This document shows, in pieces, positions 55,456 to 64,000 of a DNA stretch of 64,000 nucleotides. The stretch comes from Colias croceus. Its lineage: Eukaryota; Arthropoda; Insecta; Lepidoptera; Pieridae. Numbering within the stretch: the stretch's first letter is position 1; the number at the start of each line of letters is the position of its first letter. Under the pieces are notes generated by a model. The model saw nothing but the letters and a program-made list of their open reading frames with translations, was not told the origin of the DNA and did no database searches. Position numbers and translations under genes: made by a program. The DNA lies in assembly GCF_905220415.1 (NCBI RefSeq), contig NC_059538.1:310001-374000 (forward strand), given 5' to 3'.

Positions 55456-56711
55456 TAGATTTTTTTCAGCAGATTTCTAGGCAAACGGGGATCTATTGAT
55501 TCGGGTAAATGCATATTGCATATAAAATAAAATTCTTGTAATTTGTTTACAATAGAATTCCAGAATTCATTATCTTTTTCAATTTTTTCATATTCTAAAC
55601 CACACAATAAAAATACAGTATTCGCGGTTTGCTATAGGCCCTGTACCTGATAACAATAATTATAATTTGTTTTTAGTTTTATTTTATTTAGCATGTTATC
55701 TTTAGTGCAAAAGGTAATTTTTTTCGTCTATTGCTTCAAATGGCGCAAAGTTTGCTGCGCTTGCAGGGCACTTCATTTCGACTATAGCGTTCACATCTAT
55801 CAAATCATCTGGACTTGCTCCGAGAAAATGTAGATTTTCGTCGATAAACAACCCAGATAGTTCAATATGAAGACCTAAAAGTGTGTCGGCATCTTTCAGT
55901 GCGATGGGTTCATTTTCATTTTCGTATTTTGTGGCATCATTACCTTTAAATTTACTATATATCAATTGTTTTATAATGTTTTGGCCAGATGTGGTATCTC
56001 TTAGTTTGCAGACTTGACCTGAGAATGAAGCTGTCAACCTCATTTTTCGTTGCTTCAACCGTTCTTGGTTGGCTCCTTGACCTATAGTTTTTATTTGAAT
56101 TTCATGCCTCTGACTCGCACTTTGACTTAATTCTAATAACAGTTCGTCTTTCTTTTTTTGAAAAACTTTACTGTCGAGGTCTGCTTCTTTCTCCATACCC
56201 CGATAATGCTCATCTGCATGTGCAACATTTCTTTTGATTCGTTTCTATTTGTGTCTGCTTTCCTTTTGTTTTTAGAAGCAATACGGTTTAAATATTTTGT
56301 AGGTATTTCGGTATTTTTTGATCTGATTGGTACATCGATGAAATTACATGAAAAATACACAAAAAATATAGAACATGATGGACAACCAATAAAAAATGAG
56401 CACTGCATGCACTTTAAAAATACGTTACAACACATTCATACATTACAACAAATTTCGCGATAATAGAATGAAATTGTTCAGCTATATTATTTGTGTGAGC
56501 CATTAAAAGACTTTCTGCATTCGTTATAGGAAGGCTCAAAATAGAAAAAAATGTCATACCATAAACCACATTTTTTCATTTCACGGACTAAATTGTCACC
56601 ACTTATTTCTTTGCAAAAATAAGGTTTACATTTGTCGTGGTCACCGAAGACATAGCATGGACTATTTAACAAATCTTGTTTTAAATTATTAATTTTTTGC
56701 TCCACTGTCAT
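55456..56711 (-). pseudogene. YqaJ-type exonuclease protein of a DNA transposon, broken
   Basis: Minus-strand pieces: LKQDLLNSPCYVFGDHDKC and PYFCKEISGDN (56487-56711), then RKMRLTASFSGQVCKLRD, YENENEPIAL, FLGASPDDLIDVNAIVEMKC (55702-56196), then YYYQVQG... and EFWNSIVNKLQEFYFIC with SIDPRLPR (to about 55456). GASPD and the E-x-K of VEMKC are the active-site elements of the lambda-exonuclease/YqaJ nuclease fold. In insects, I recall this domain at the end of Mutator-like transposase proteins that also carry the LNSP-HVFG-H-C-YFC block. Between pieces the frame is lost, and a tRNA-like SINE ends it. The middle piece is open over 164 codons with catalytic residues intact. Confidence 0.72.
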
Positions 56712-56994
56712 ATTTGGTAACTTTGAATTAAAATCTACAGCGCCTTTTAAGGCCTTTTAAAATTTGCTAATTCTTTGTTGTAGGTGTCAATTAAATCTTT
56801 CGCACTACCTTATTTCTGTGTCTTTTTTTAATGTTTCAAGGTTCACCGTATTCATGATTTAGTAATGACCATGCAGACCATTTTACTTTTGCTGGCAAAT
56901 TCTCCTTTTCGTGTATTTTATCATCCATACACGTCTCACAGTTGCTATACATACAGGTTTTGAAATATTTGTCGCACACTAATAATAAATTTCT

Positions 56995-58095
56995 CTATGT
57001 TATTGTACAGGGTTTTGCCCCTATTGTATTTTTTTTTACATGGTCACAACAATTTTTCCAATCTTCATTTGTAATGGAGTTGAATACATCTAAAGCCAAT
57101 TCTTTAATATTTTTTGCTCCAACATTTTGCGAAGCAATCTTTCTTTTTGCTTGTGCCCAAATCAATTCTATTGGATTGGTCACAGTGATAAGGCGGTAAC
57201 CTTACCACTGTGTGACCGTGTTGCCCCAATAATTCATCAATTTCATAAACTGGATCTGGTTTATATTTCTTTGCCAGCTGAACAAGAGAAGGTTTCCTTA
57301 GGTGTAGATCAAAGGGAATATTATTTTCTAACAACCACATTTTTATTTCATCAACCTCGTTGGCTGGTGTTGGACATTTATTTTTTACCACCGAGTGGTA
57401 GGGAGCATTTTCCATAACAAAGATTGAGGGTTCTCTTATATTTGGTAATAGTTTTTCAGTAACCCCATTTTTTGAAAGTTTGTCTGGTTCATCTCAGAGT
57501 GATAATCTTCTTGTTTATTTAAACCACTAAAGATTAAAAGAATATTAGGCACAAAGCCTTTTTCACTTCCAGCATGTACTAAAATCCATCTCTTTCCTTT
57601 AGAAATGTCTGTAGTCACACCTTCTGTATCTATTGACTGCCAACATTTTTAAACTTTATAGCTTGAATGTATATAACTTTCATCCAAGTAAATGATTTCC
57701 TTCTGAATTTCTTCTGGCAAACTTCTATGTCCATTATAGCTTGCAGATACATCTCTCTTTTGTGTGCTATAATGGGTTTTTCAAGGAGAACCTGCCTATT
57801 GGATTTACTTTTTGTATAGCGAAATCCAATCTTTTTTAAAAGTTTTCGCAAATGCTCACAACTTCCATCATACCCAATGTCATCACGTAGCTGAGCCAAT
57901 AATTTGCCAATCGTCGGTACTTCCTTTTTTACGGTGTAAAAAAAAATGAATCTTTTGGCGTATTGGGCAGATGTCAAAGTCATCTAAAGTCTTTGATGGT
58001 CTACCTCTCCTATGTTTGGCTGGTGTTGAAAATTTTCCTTAATTTTTACTCCCTTGCTCTACTATCCAGCGTACTGTGCTTTTGCAGAAACCCCT
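56995..58095 (-). pseudogene. Tc1/mariner-IS630-type DDE transposase, frameshifted
   Basis: Read on minus from 58095: a helix-turn-helix region (KSTVRWIVEQGSKN, RRGRPSKTLDDFDICPIR, KKEVPTIGKLLAQL, LRKLLKKIGFRYTKSKSNR), then the catalytic domain: WMKVIYIQA (normally YLDE-Y-I-H), GKRWILVHAGSEKGFVPNI, MENAPYHSVV, YEIDELLGQHGHTVVRLPPY and NPIELIWAQAKRKIAS. At least three frameshifts (poly-T near 57945, near 57650-57670, and near 57183 inside the PPYHC-NPIE block). The catalytic Asp of MDNAPYHS reads Glu. Inactive. Its position directly downstream of copy C of the long Lep1-like repeat suggests independent insertions. Confidence 0.8.
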
Positions 58096-58142
58096 ATAAC
58101 AAACGGATTAGGATGAATAAAATCAAATAGATCATATACATC

Positions 58143-59394
58143 TATACATATAATAAATCTGTAGAAGGATCAATTCTGTACATTGAAAATATTGAAAAAA
58201 TAAATAGCAGGGGGTGTTACTGGATCGATACCAAACCCAAATATGTGATTAAAAATTTTTTTGTCTGTCTGTCTGTCTGTCTGTCTGTATGTGAAGGCAT
58301 CACGTGAAAACTAGCGGTTCGATTTCGATGAAACTTGGTATAATTATACCTTATTATCCTGGGCGTAAAATAGGATACTTTTTATCCTGGAAAAATACGT
58401 AGAAAAAAATTAATCTTAATTTTTCAGTTTTATCCATAGACGTTGTTCCGTAGAACCGCGAACACACGTTGCGTATTATTATAGGCCTAGCCGTATTTGG
58501 GAATTGGGTCCAGTAGATATTTATAAGAATTCGCCGTCCCCGGAGAATAAAATGATAATCGCCATTACCATAGTTTTATTGTTATGCGATATTTGAAGCC
58601 TACGTAGCTTAATACATCTATACAATTTTTTTTGTATTTTTTCTCCTGTTATCCACAAAGTTATAGGATATTACAATTGTATTCACTGCTTTTTCCCAGA
58701 ACATATTCGTACTAGAAAAAAAAGATAGTAATATGATAGTGAAAAAGTTTCTTCACTCTTTATGTGGTAATAACTTTTACAATAATATTCTCGGAAAAAA
58801 GAAACGGCGAAATAATGACGAACGCCTATTATCATTTTATTCTCGTAAAAATATGTTTTGGCGCCATTCGTATGATCATGTACATTATGATCACGATGTA
58901 GATCAGGAAGACTGATTTTAATTATTTTTTAGTGTCTTCATTTTTTATGTAATAATAGTTGATTACTCTAATATTGTTTAAAAAAAACCCAGAATAAAAG
59001 TTCATTGGATATTATCCATTAATGCATATGTCCAATATAAACGAGAATAAAATGATAAGTGTGTATTAGTAAATTTACATTTCAGTCAAATGCTACTAAC
59101 TTTTTAAATTTTAATTATCTTCAGTTCTCTTAAAGTTATTAAAAATATTTTGAAACATAATAAAAGGTTAAAAAATTAGCTACCTCTGAGCCTTTTTTTA
59201 TCTCTACGTCTATTGCTTTGCGAGTTATAGACAATTATCGGTTTTTTATTTCTCCTGAAAAGTTGTGTTTTTGCTGTTATCATTTTATTCTCCGGGGACG
59301 GCGAGATGTTATTGACAGAGGTACTCAAAATGGAGAAATAACCATCCACGCGAAGACCGACATCCGCGCGGACGGAGTCGCGGGCGGAAGCTAG
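58143..59394 (-). repeat. Lep1-like long subfamily, copy C, split by a DNA element
   Basis: Left part 58143-58530 (ATAATAAATCTGTAGAAGGA, (TGTC)n, GAACCGCGAACACACGTTGC, TAGATATTTATAAGA) and right part 59305-59394 (GATGTTATTGACAGAGGTAC, ATCCGCGCGGACGGAGTCGC, CTAG). Copy A at 35898 gives the uninterrupted sequence across the junction. Confidence 0.88.
58531..59304. mobile_element. 774-bp inverted-repeat DNA element with repeated terminal core
   Basis: Perfect 28-bp terminal inverted repeats (58531-58558, 59277-59304) starting TCGCCGTCCCCGGAGAATAA. The inner half, GAGAATAAAATGATAA, is found two more times inside: reversed at about 58831-58846 and direct at about 59042-59057, so cores alternate +,-,+,-. 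The neighbouring repeat's empty-site sequence shows a clean insertion with only a 2-3-base overlap (GA or AGA). No transposase; one 60-codon frame (58733-58915, MIVKKFLHSLCGNN) is not recognised. Superfamily undetermined. Confidence 0.88.
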
Positions 59395-59951
59395 TTTAAC
59401 ATATTTTTATAGTAGCTTAAAACTAAAACTTCCTTTATTTTATTAATTTTTTTTAATGTAGGAGGCCAGTGTCCCTGTGCTACTCTAGTAAGTGGTTAGT
59501 AAGCTAAATCTAAAATATGATTTTTTTCTTATGGTTTGATTGATTCATAGCTATATGAAAACAGTTATCACTATACTATGTAGTAAAATCTAAACTAGGT
59601 AATTTATTTGAGGCTGGTTGGATTGGATATAACTCCTTGACTCAAATTGTGCTAGTCGCACTATAAAAACTAGTTTTTGTTTCATACAAATAACCTCAAA
59701 TTAAATTGCGAAAACGTAATAATCGCCATACATACATTAAACACTCGTCACTAATGGAATATTCTATTTTACGTAGTACTGAGCAAAAATAAATGGAATT
59801 TCACCGGTATATTCTGCTGTACGTTTGTAAACGTTTTCCAAATCAGTCAATAACCTTCTAGCTTGAAATTCGGACAAACACCGAATGAAAACTTTATACA
59901 CGACATCACGGACACCGCTACGTTTAACCTTTTTCATGATGTCTCCTTTTT
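59395..59951. other. Unique AT-rich spacer
   Basis: No gene, repeat or structure recognised in this stretch between the split repeat and the GGTTCCGTAGC element. Confidence 0.5.
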
Positions 59952-60786
59952 AAGGTTCCGTAGCCAAAATGGCAAAAACGGAACCCTTATAGTTTCGTCA
60001 TGTCCGTCTGTCCGTCCGTCTGTCCGTCTGTCACAGCCGATTTACTCGGAAACTATAAGTACTACAGTGATGAAATTTGATGGGAATATGTGTTGTATGA
60101 ACCGCTACAAAAATATGACACTAAATAGTAAAAAAAAGAATTGGGGGTGGGGCCCCCCATACATGTAACTGAGGGATGAAATTTTTTTTTTCGATGTACA
60201 TACCCGTGTGGGGTATCAATGGAAAGGTCTTTTAAAATGATATAAAGTTTTCTAAAAAACATTTTTCTTAAAGTGAACGGTTTTTGAGATATCAGCTCTC
60301 AAAGTCGTAAAAAGTATGTCCCCCCCCCTCTATTTTTATAACTACGGGGTATAAAATTCTAAAAAAAATAGAGGTGATGCATGCTAATTAACTCTTTCAA
60401 CGATTTTTGGTTTGATCAAAGTATCTCTTATAGTTTTTGAGATAGGTTGATTTAACTGTAATTTTGGTTAAGTTATTGTGCTTACACTGAAAACGATGGC
60501 TGAACCTTATAAGATAGATCAAAAAATATACTACAGTATTGTACACCTTTAAAAATCCGCGATGATATAAAATCTTTATAATGTAGGTACTTTTTACGAG
60601 AAATATTAGCTTATTCAAGCAATACGCCATTAATATTAATATTCATACATAAAAGTACAAGGCAAAATATCGGGAGAGTTTAGGCTCCATTCACCAGGTG
60701 TATAAATTGACATAATAAGTTTATTATATTTGCTGCTACGGAACCCTTTGTGCGCGAGCCCGACTCGCACTTGGCCGGTTTTTTAT
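59952..60786 (+). repeat. Long insect repeat bounded by GGTTCCGTAGC / GCTACGGAACC
   Basis: Starts GGTTCCGTAGCCAAAATGG and CGGAACCCTTATAGTTTCGT, followed by (TGTCCGTC)n, then GATGAAATTTGATGGGAATA, and ends GCTACGGAACCCTTTGTGCG and CCCGACTCGCACTTGGCCGG with a T tract. About 835 bp and apparently full length, non-coding. I recall this as a very abundant dispersed repeat of moths; its class is debated. Confidence 0.8.
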
Positions 60787-61171
60787 TTAAATTTCTTGTT
60801 CTAAATAACAATTTCATCTCAATAATTCTCCACTTTTTCACAAAACAACAAATTTTTTTTCAACTTGACAGCTACATTGGCAATTCAGGATTGCCAGGTA
60901 ATGAAAAACGATTTAGTTCCAAAATAATTAATTTCATCTCTTTTATTTCGTTCTGTACGTTAAATAAAAATCGTTAGATAAAACCTAAAATACCTTTACA
61001 AAATCAAATCATAGATATTTCCCCCCTAAGAATGTAAATAAATAAATGAAATCAGAGTAAGGTGAAGCCAACTGAATTTATGACTATGTAAAAATCGTTT
61101 AACCCGTAAATTCAAGAAGAATTCCACAGTGATTTATAATACAAGGTTACGCTTATAAAAGACACGGCAAT

Positions 61172-61426
61172 CTATATATATAAAAATCAATGCCACTTTT
61201 CGTTGTAATTCCATAACTCGAGAACGGCTGAACCGATTTCGATAATTCTTTTTTTATCTATATATATAAAAATCAATGCCACTTTTCGTTGTAATTCCAT
61301 AACTCGAGAACGGCTGAACCGATTTCGATAATTCTTTTTTTATTATATTCCTTGAAGTACGAGGATGGTTCTTATGTAGAGAAAACGTTAATATGTACCA
61401 CGGGCGAAGCCGGGGCGGACCGCTAG
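61172..61426 (-). repeat. Lep1-like repeat, third subtype, with an 84-bp tandem duplication
   Basis: TCTATATATATAAAAATCAA, TGCCACTTTTCGTTGTAATT, CTCGAGAACGGCTGAACCGA are present twice head to tail (61172-61255 and 61256-61340), followed by CCTTGAAGTACGAGGATGGT and GGGCGAAGCCGGGGCGGACC with CTAG at 61423-61426. Confidence 0.85.
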
Positions 61427-62462
61427 TTTTGTATAAAAATTAATGTTTTTATTAGTAAATTTATTTATTTCTTCAAAAAGCTGCATTATAAACACTAATA
61501 GTGCCGTAATCTAAGAAGCCAAGATATTTTTAAGCAGTAGCCAATAGATTACAAACTAGTAAAAATCCCCCCGCGTGCCCCGTTCTCCGAGGGATCTCGT
61601 CGACTAAAGTACCACGATGAAAGTAAATATGTGTTATAAGTTTCAAATAGTACAAATCTATACGTATTTAATGTATTTAATATCAATTATATATTTATTG
61701 CTAAGTACTTGGTGAATACTTGGTGAGCTGCCAAATTATTTCATATAAAAAATTATTTCCTCCAATAGTTGAACTTCCTTACAGCTTGTCTTCCGTCTGT
61801 TTTACAATAATAAGTATTTCAATTTCTTTAGTCTTTTGAATGTTTCTTATGCTCTTGCCTAGTTTAAATATAATAATTGTTGGATTACTTACTTGTTCTA
61901 AAAATACCTACTGTTTTAGTGCACGATATACAAAAATAAGCAAATATGGCGCCTTTTTATAAAGAGCCTAGGCGATGTCTACCTACAAAATACCTATATA
62001 ACTTTGCAGTTTACTTTTTTCCATTATTCGTGTTGTTATTACTGCTAGGTATTATATTATTAAAATGATGTTTGTGATTTTGTAGAATTAATAATGTTTT
62101 GCAGTACATATTTTAAAACATTTCAAATATGTTATTCCATGCTCAGTAAATGTATTTTATTATTGTAAGACAATAACTATTAACTAGTCTTTGTGAAGTG
62201 TACTCTAACTTTAAATGTTCTCAAATCATGTTTTTGTTACTTATTTGATGTTATTAAAGTTATGTATAAAGTATTGCTTTTTTATTTTTTATTAACCTTA
62301 AAAGTACATTAAATATATTAAAATATGTACCTCAACAAATCAATAATTGTACCTAATCAATTTAATTAATTATTATAGGCTAGGTTAGCTAGGTAGTTAG
62401 TTAGGTAGCTAGGTATCCCCGGAAAAAACACGAAAATTCTAATATTAATTATCACAATCGCA
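61427..62462. other. Intergenic AT-rich region
   Basis: About 1 kb without recognised gene or repeat. The run GGCTAGGTTAGCTAGGTAGT (62378-62415) is a short TAGGTAGC-type simple tract. Confidence 0.5.
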
Positions 62463-62571
62463 TTAATACTGTTGTCTATCCTTGCGCATGCGCGGTATAT
62501 CACTGAGCCCGAGTCCATGCTCACGCATGAGATGATTCTTCCGTTTCCAGCTGTCAGCGAACGCGCGCGCA
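62463..62571 (-). pseudogene. Partial copy of the zinc-finger gene's last exon
   Basis: About 107 bases match 62711-62817 at an offset of 247 bases. On minus the copy reads ARAFADSWKRKNHLMREHGL and LSDIPRMRKDRQQY then TAA, in the same frame as the original. It starts after the finger's Cys pair and no acceptor AG directly precedes it. Changes seen include two silent ones in the Lys-Arg-Lys codons and two replacements (Ala to Glu, Gly to Arg). Confidence 0.8.
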
Positions 62572-62684
62572 TTTTTTACACACATAATAAAAGGACAATA
62601 CATGGTCATCATAGTGCAAACACAAACTGACTGTTATTATAAAGTATTTGAAAGTTAAAGAAAACAACAGTAAATTTTCCATCA

Positions 62685-62690
62685 TTTATT
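62685..62690 (-). promoter_or_regulatory. Candidate polyadenylation signal of the zinc-finger gene
   Basis: AATAAA on the minus strand 19 bases after the stop codon at 62709-62711. Confidence 0.6.
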
Positions 62691-62708
62691 ATGTACAGCA
62701 CAATTTCA

Positions 62709-63315
62709 TCAATACTGTTGTCCATCCTTGCGCATGCGCGGTATATCACTGAGCCCGAGTCCATGCGCACGCATGAGATGATTCTTCCTCTTCCAGCTGT
62801 CAGCGAACGCACGTGCGCACCGCGTGCACGCGTACGGCAGCTCGCCCGTGTGCGTGCGGCGGTGACGCGCCTGTGGGGGGAATGATAAATAATCCATACT
62901 AATAATATTATAAATGCGAAAGTAACTCTGTCTGTCTGTCTGTTACTCAATCACGCCTAAACAAACGCCTTAAGAAGTTTCACTTCTGACCCGTGTGCAT
63001 ATACGGCACGGCATATACACTATTTTTATAGCAGAGCTACACATAGATATACATTTTTTATTTTTCGATTTTCCCCTTTATCACAATTGTCCAGAAACAT
63101 GACAGTGTTCTATAGTTGCTACGTGTTTTGCTCACTCACCAGCGCGCTCACGTCGTAGAACGCCTTCCCGCAGTGGGAGCACGCGTGCGCGCGCCGCTGC
63201 GAGTGCCGCAGGCGGTGCCGGCGCAGCGACGAGCGGGTCGCCGTACGGAACCCGCACTCGCACGCGAACGGCTTCGCGCCCGTGTGCGAACGCTGGTGCA
63301 CTTGCAGGTTGTTCG
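62709..63315 (-). CDS. C2H2 zinc-finger protein, last two exons (partial)
   Basis: Exons 63140-63315 and 62709-62870 (stop TGA 62709-62711), joined by a GT-AG intron at phase 0. They encode NNLQVHQRSHTGAKPFACEC, then a finger with SSLRRHRLRHSQRRAHACSH, CGKAFYDVSAL joined to ARHRRTHTGELPYACTRCAR and ending FADSWKRKNHLMRAHGLGLS plus a short basic tail. That is the end of one finger and three further C2H2 fingers, with HTGxxPF/Y linkers; the second finger has a shortened CxC pair (ACECGF). Such proteins bind DNA in the nucleus; the target is unknown. The 5' part lies beyond the window. The exons are GC-rich against an AT-rich background. Confidence 0.88.
62893..62963 (-). repeat. Lep1-like repeat tail in the zinc-finger gene intron
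   Basis: CCATACTAATAATATTATAA, AAGTAACTCTGTCTGTCTG, TACTCAATCACGCCTAAAC, then broken off and joined to CTTAAGAAGTTTCACTTCTG, the arm word of the fold-back repeat at 33751. Confidence 0.75.
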
Positions 63316-63639
63316 CTGAAGGATATAACGCAGCGTATTGTCATCTATTTGCCACATTGTGCTATACTGTCTTTAAGGGGTCAAAAATCACGTGAAGCAC
63401 GAAAGGGAGAGATGGATTGGACAAAAATCACGAACATAATTACTTTTAAAAGACAAAGGATTTGATGTACCATAGATACATTTGAAATTTGAACATAACA
63501 GCAAACTTCCATATAGATTTAAGCTATGCGTTTGATTTATTCGATCATTAAATTTTGCTAAGATATCTGAAATTGCAATAAATATACGGGTTACGGGCTC
63601 ACGGGTCACCGATCACACATATCGATGGTGCGCGTCGTA

Positions 63640-63845
63640 TCGACAAAAAAGTCGTACTTATCCTAATTTGCGTACGAAATTTCTTGACTCTAGGGTAAAT
63701 TTGATACCAGGAGGGGTTCCCCAGGGATCTCGTTTAGGACCTGCACTTTACATTTTGTTAGTAAATGAAATAGCTAACATATTTAAATGTAATTTTTTAA
63801 AATGCATGCAGCTGATAATTGCAAAACATTCAAAAGAAGGAGCCT
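63640..63845 (+). pseudogene. LINE reverse transcriptase fragment
   Basis: The plus-strand frame GGVPQGSRLGPALYILLVNE (about 63711-63770) is the GVPQGS-x-LGP block of non-LTR reverse transcriptases, followed by IANIFKCNF and, after a frame change, a degenerate ADN-CKTF that stands where FADD-K-F is expected. Broken at both ends. Confidence 0.75.
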
Positions 63846-63988
63846 AGTTTATTTCATTAAAAAATGAACTTAAATGTGTAAAACATATTTGCCAAGTACA
63901 AAATTTAAGGCGTTTTTATTCTAAATATCCAGTTTTTAAGTGTTTGTAAAAATATATAATTTCTGATATTTAATTGTTTTATTACAAA

Positions 63989-64000
63989 CTAGCTTCCGCC
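63989..64000 (+). repeat. Start of a further Lep1-like repeat, cut by the window edge
   Basis: CTAGCTTCCGCC at the very end equals the head of copies such as 35898. Confidence 0.6.

Noticed and set aside
56158..57417. Plus-strand ORFs over the transposase region
   Set aside because: Antisense shadows of the YqaJ and DDE pseudogenes.
63116..63344. Arg/Val-rich frames over the zinc-finger exon
   Set aside because: Off-frame readings of a GC-rich C2H2 exon; the frame with HTG linkers and Cys/His spacing is the real one.
1..64000. tRNA or rRNA genes
   Set aside because: No intact cloverleaf or rRNA core was seen; the only tRNA-like blocks are the SINE fragment at 55385 and the B-box in the insert at 25494.

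Overview
The window looks like chromosomal DNA of a moth or butterfly (Lepidoptera). The background is AT-rich, genes are split into short GC-richer exons, and more than twenty copies are present of the short repeats that run from CTAG + TTCCGCCCGCGG-type ends to TATAATATTAGTATAGAT-type ends, a signature of lepidopteran genomes that I associate with Lep1-like non-autonomous Helitron-like elements. No prokaryotic gene, CRISPR array or operon is present.

Layout. (1) 1-2,700: the 3' part of a nose-resistant-to-fluoxetine (NRF-6-like) membrane acyltransferase gene on + (four exons, 436-2285). (2) 3,828-38,073: a complete second NRF-6-like gene on -, 15 coding exons, 863 codons plus stop, with a 23.4-kb first intron. 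The two genes converge and share exon phases, so they look like paralogues. (3) 14,119-37,487: that first intron is a nursery of mobile DNA. It holds LINE 3' ends, many Lep1-like repeats, a SINE-like insert with target-site duplication, fold-back elements, a THAP-domain exon, and at 19,074-22,229 a three-level nest: a hAT element with 8-bp target duplication, containing a Lep1-like repeat, containing a nearly newborn Ty3/gypsy element. (4) 38,074-50,106: intergenic, with repeats, a LINE 3' end and a P-element-like THAP element flanked by a perfect 8-bp duplication (49,027-49,711). (5) 50,107-53,344: a complete seven-exon gene for a dual-specificity phosphatase of the DUSP12/YVH1 type on +. (6) 53,625-59,394: broken transposon genes on - (a Cys-rich transposase-like protein, a YqaJ exonuclease protein, a Tc1/mariner-IS630-type DDE transposase), followed by a Lep1-like family member split by a 774-bp inverted-repeat element whose terminal core recurs four times. 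(7) 59,952-60,786: a long GGTTCCGTAGC-bounded repeat. (8) 62,463-63,315: the last two exons of a C2H2 zinc-finger gene on -, with a partial copy of its last exon just downstream. (9) 63,640-63,845: a LINE reverse transcriptase fragment.

Housekeeping or physiological genes here are therefore two NRF-6-like acyltransferases, DUSP12 and one zinc-finger protein; nothing suggests that they work in one pathway. The most unusual themes are (a) repeated local duplication of exon fragments with a splice boundary in several of these genes, (b) transposons identified with exact target duplications (hAT, P-like), and (c) a pair of perfect long palindromes at 18,925-19,047 directly beside the hAT nest. 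All exon models were assembled by eye from splice consensus, reading phase and protein similarity remembered for the families; no search was run.
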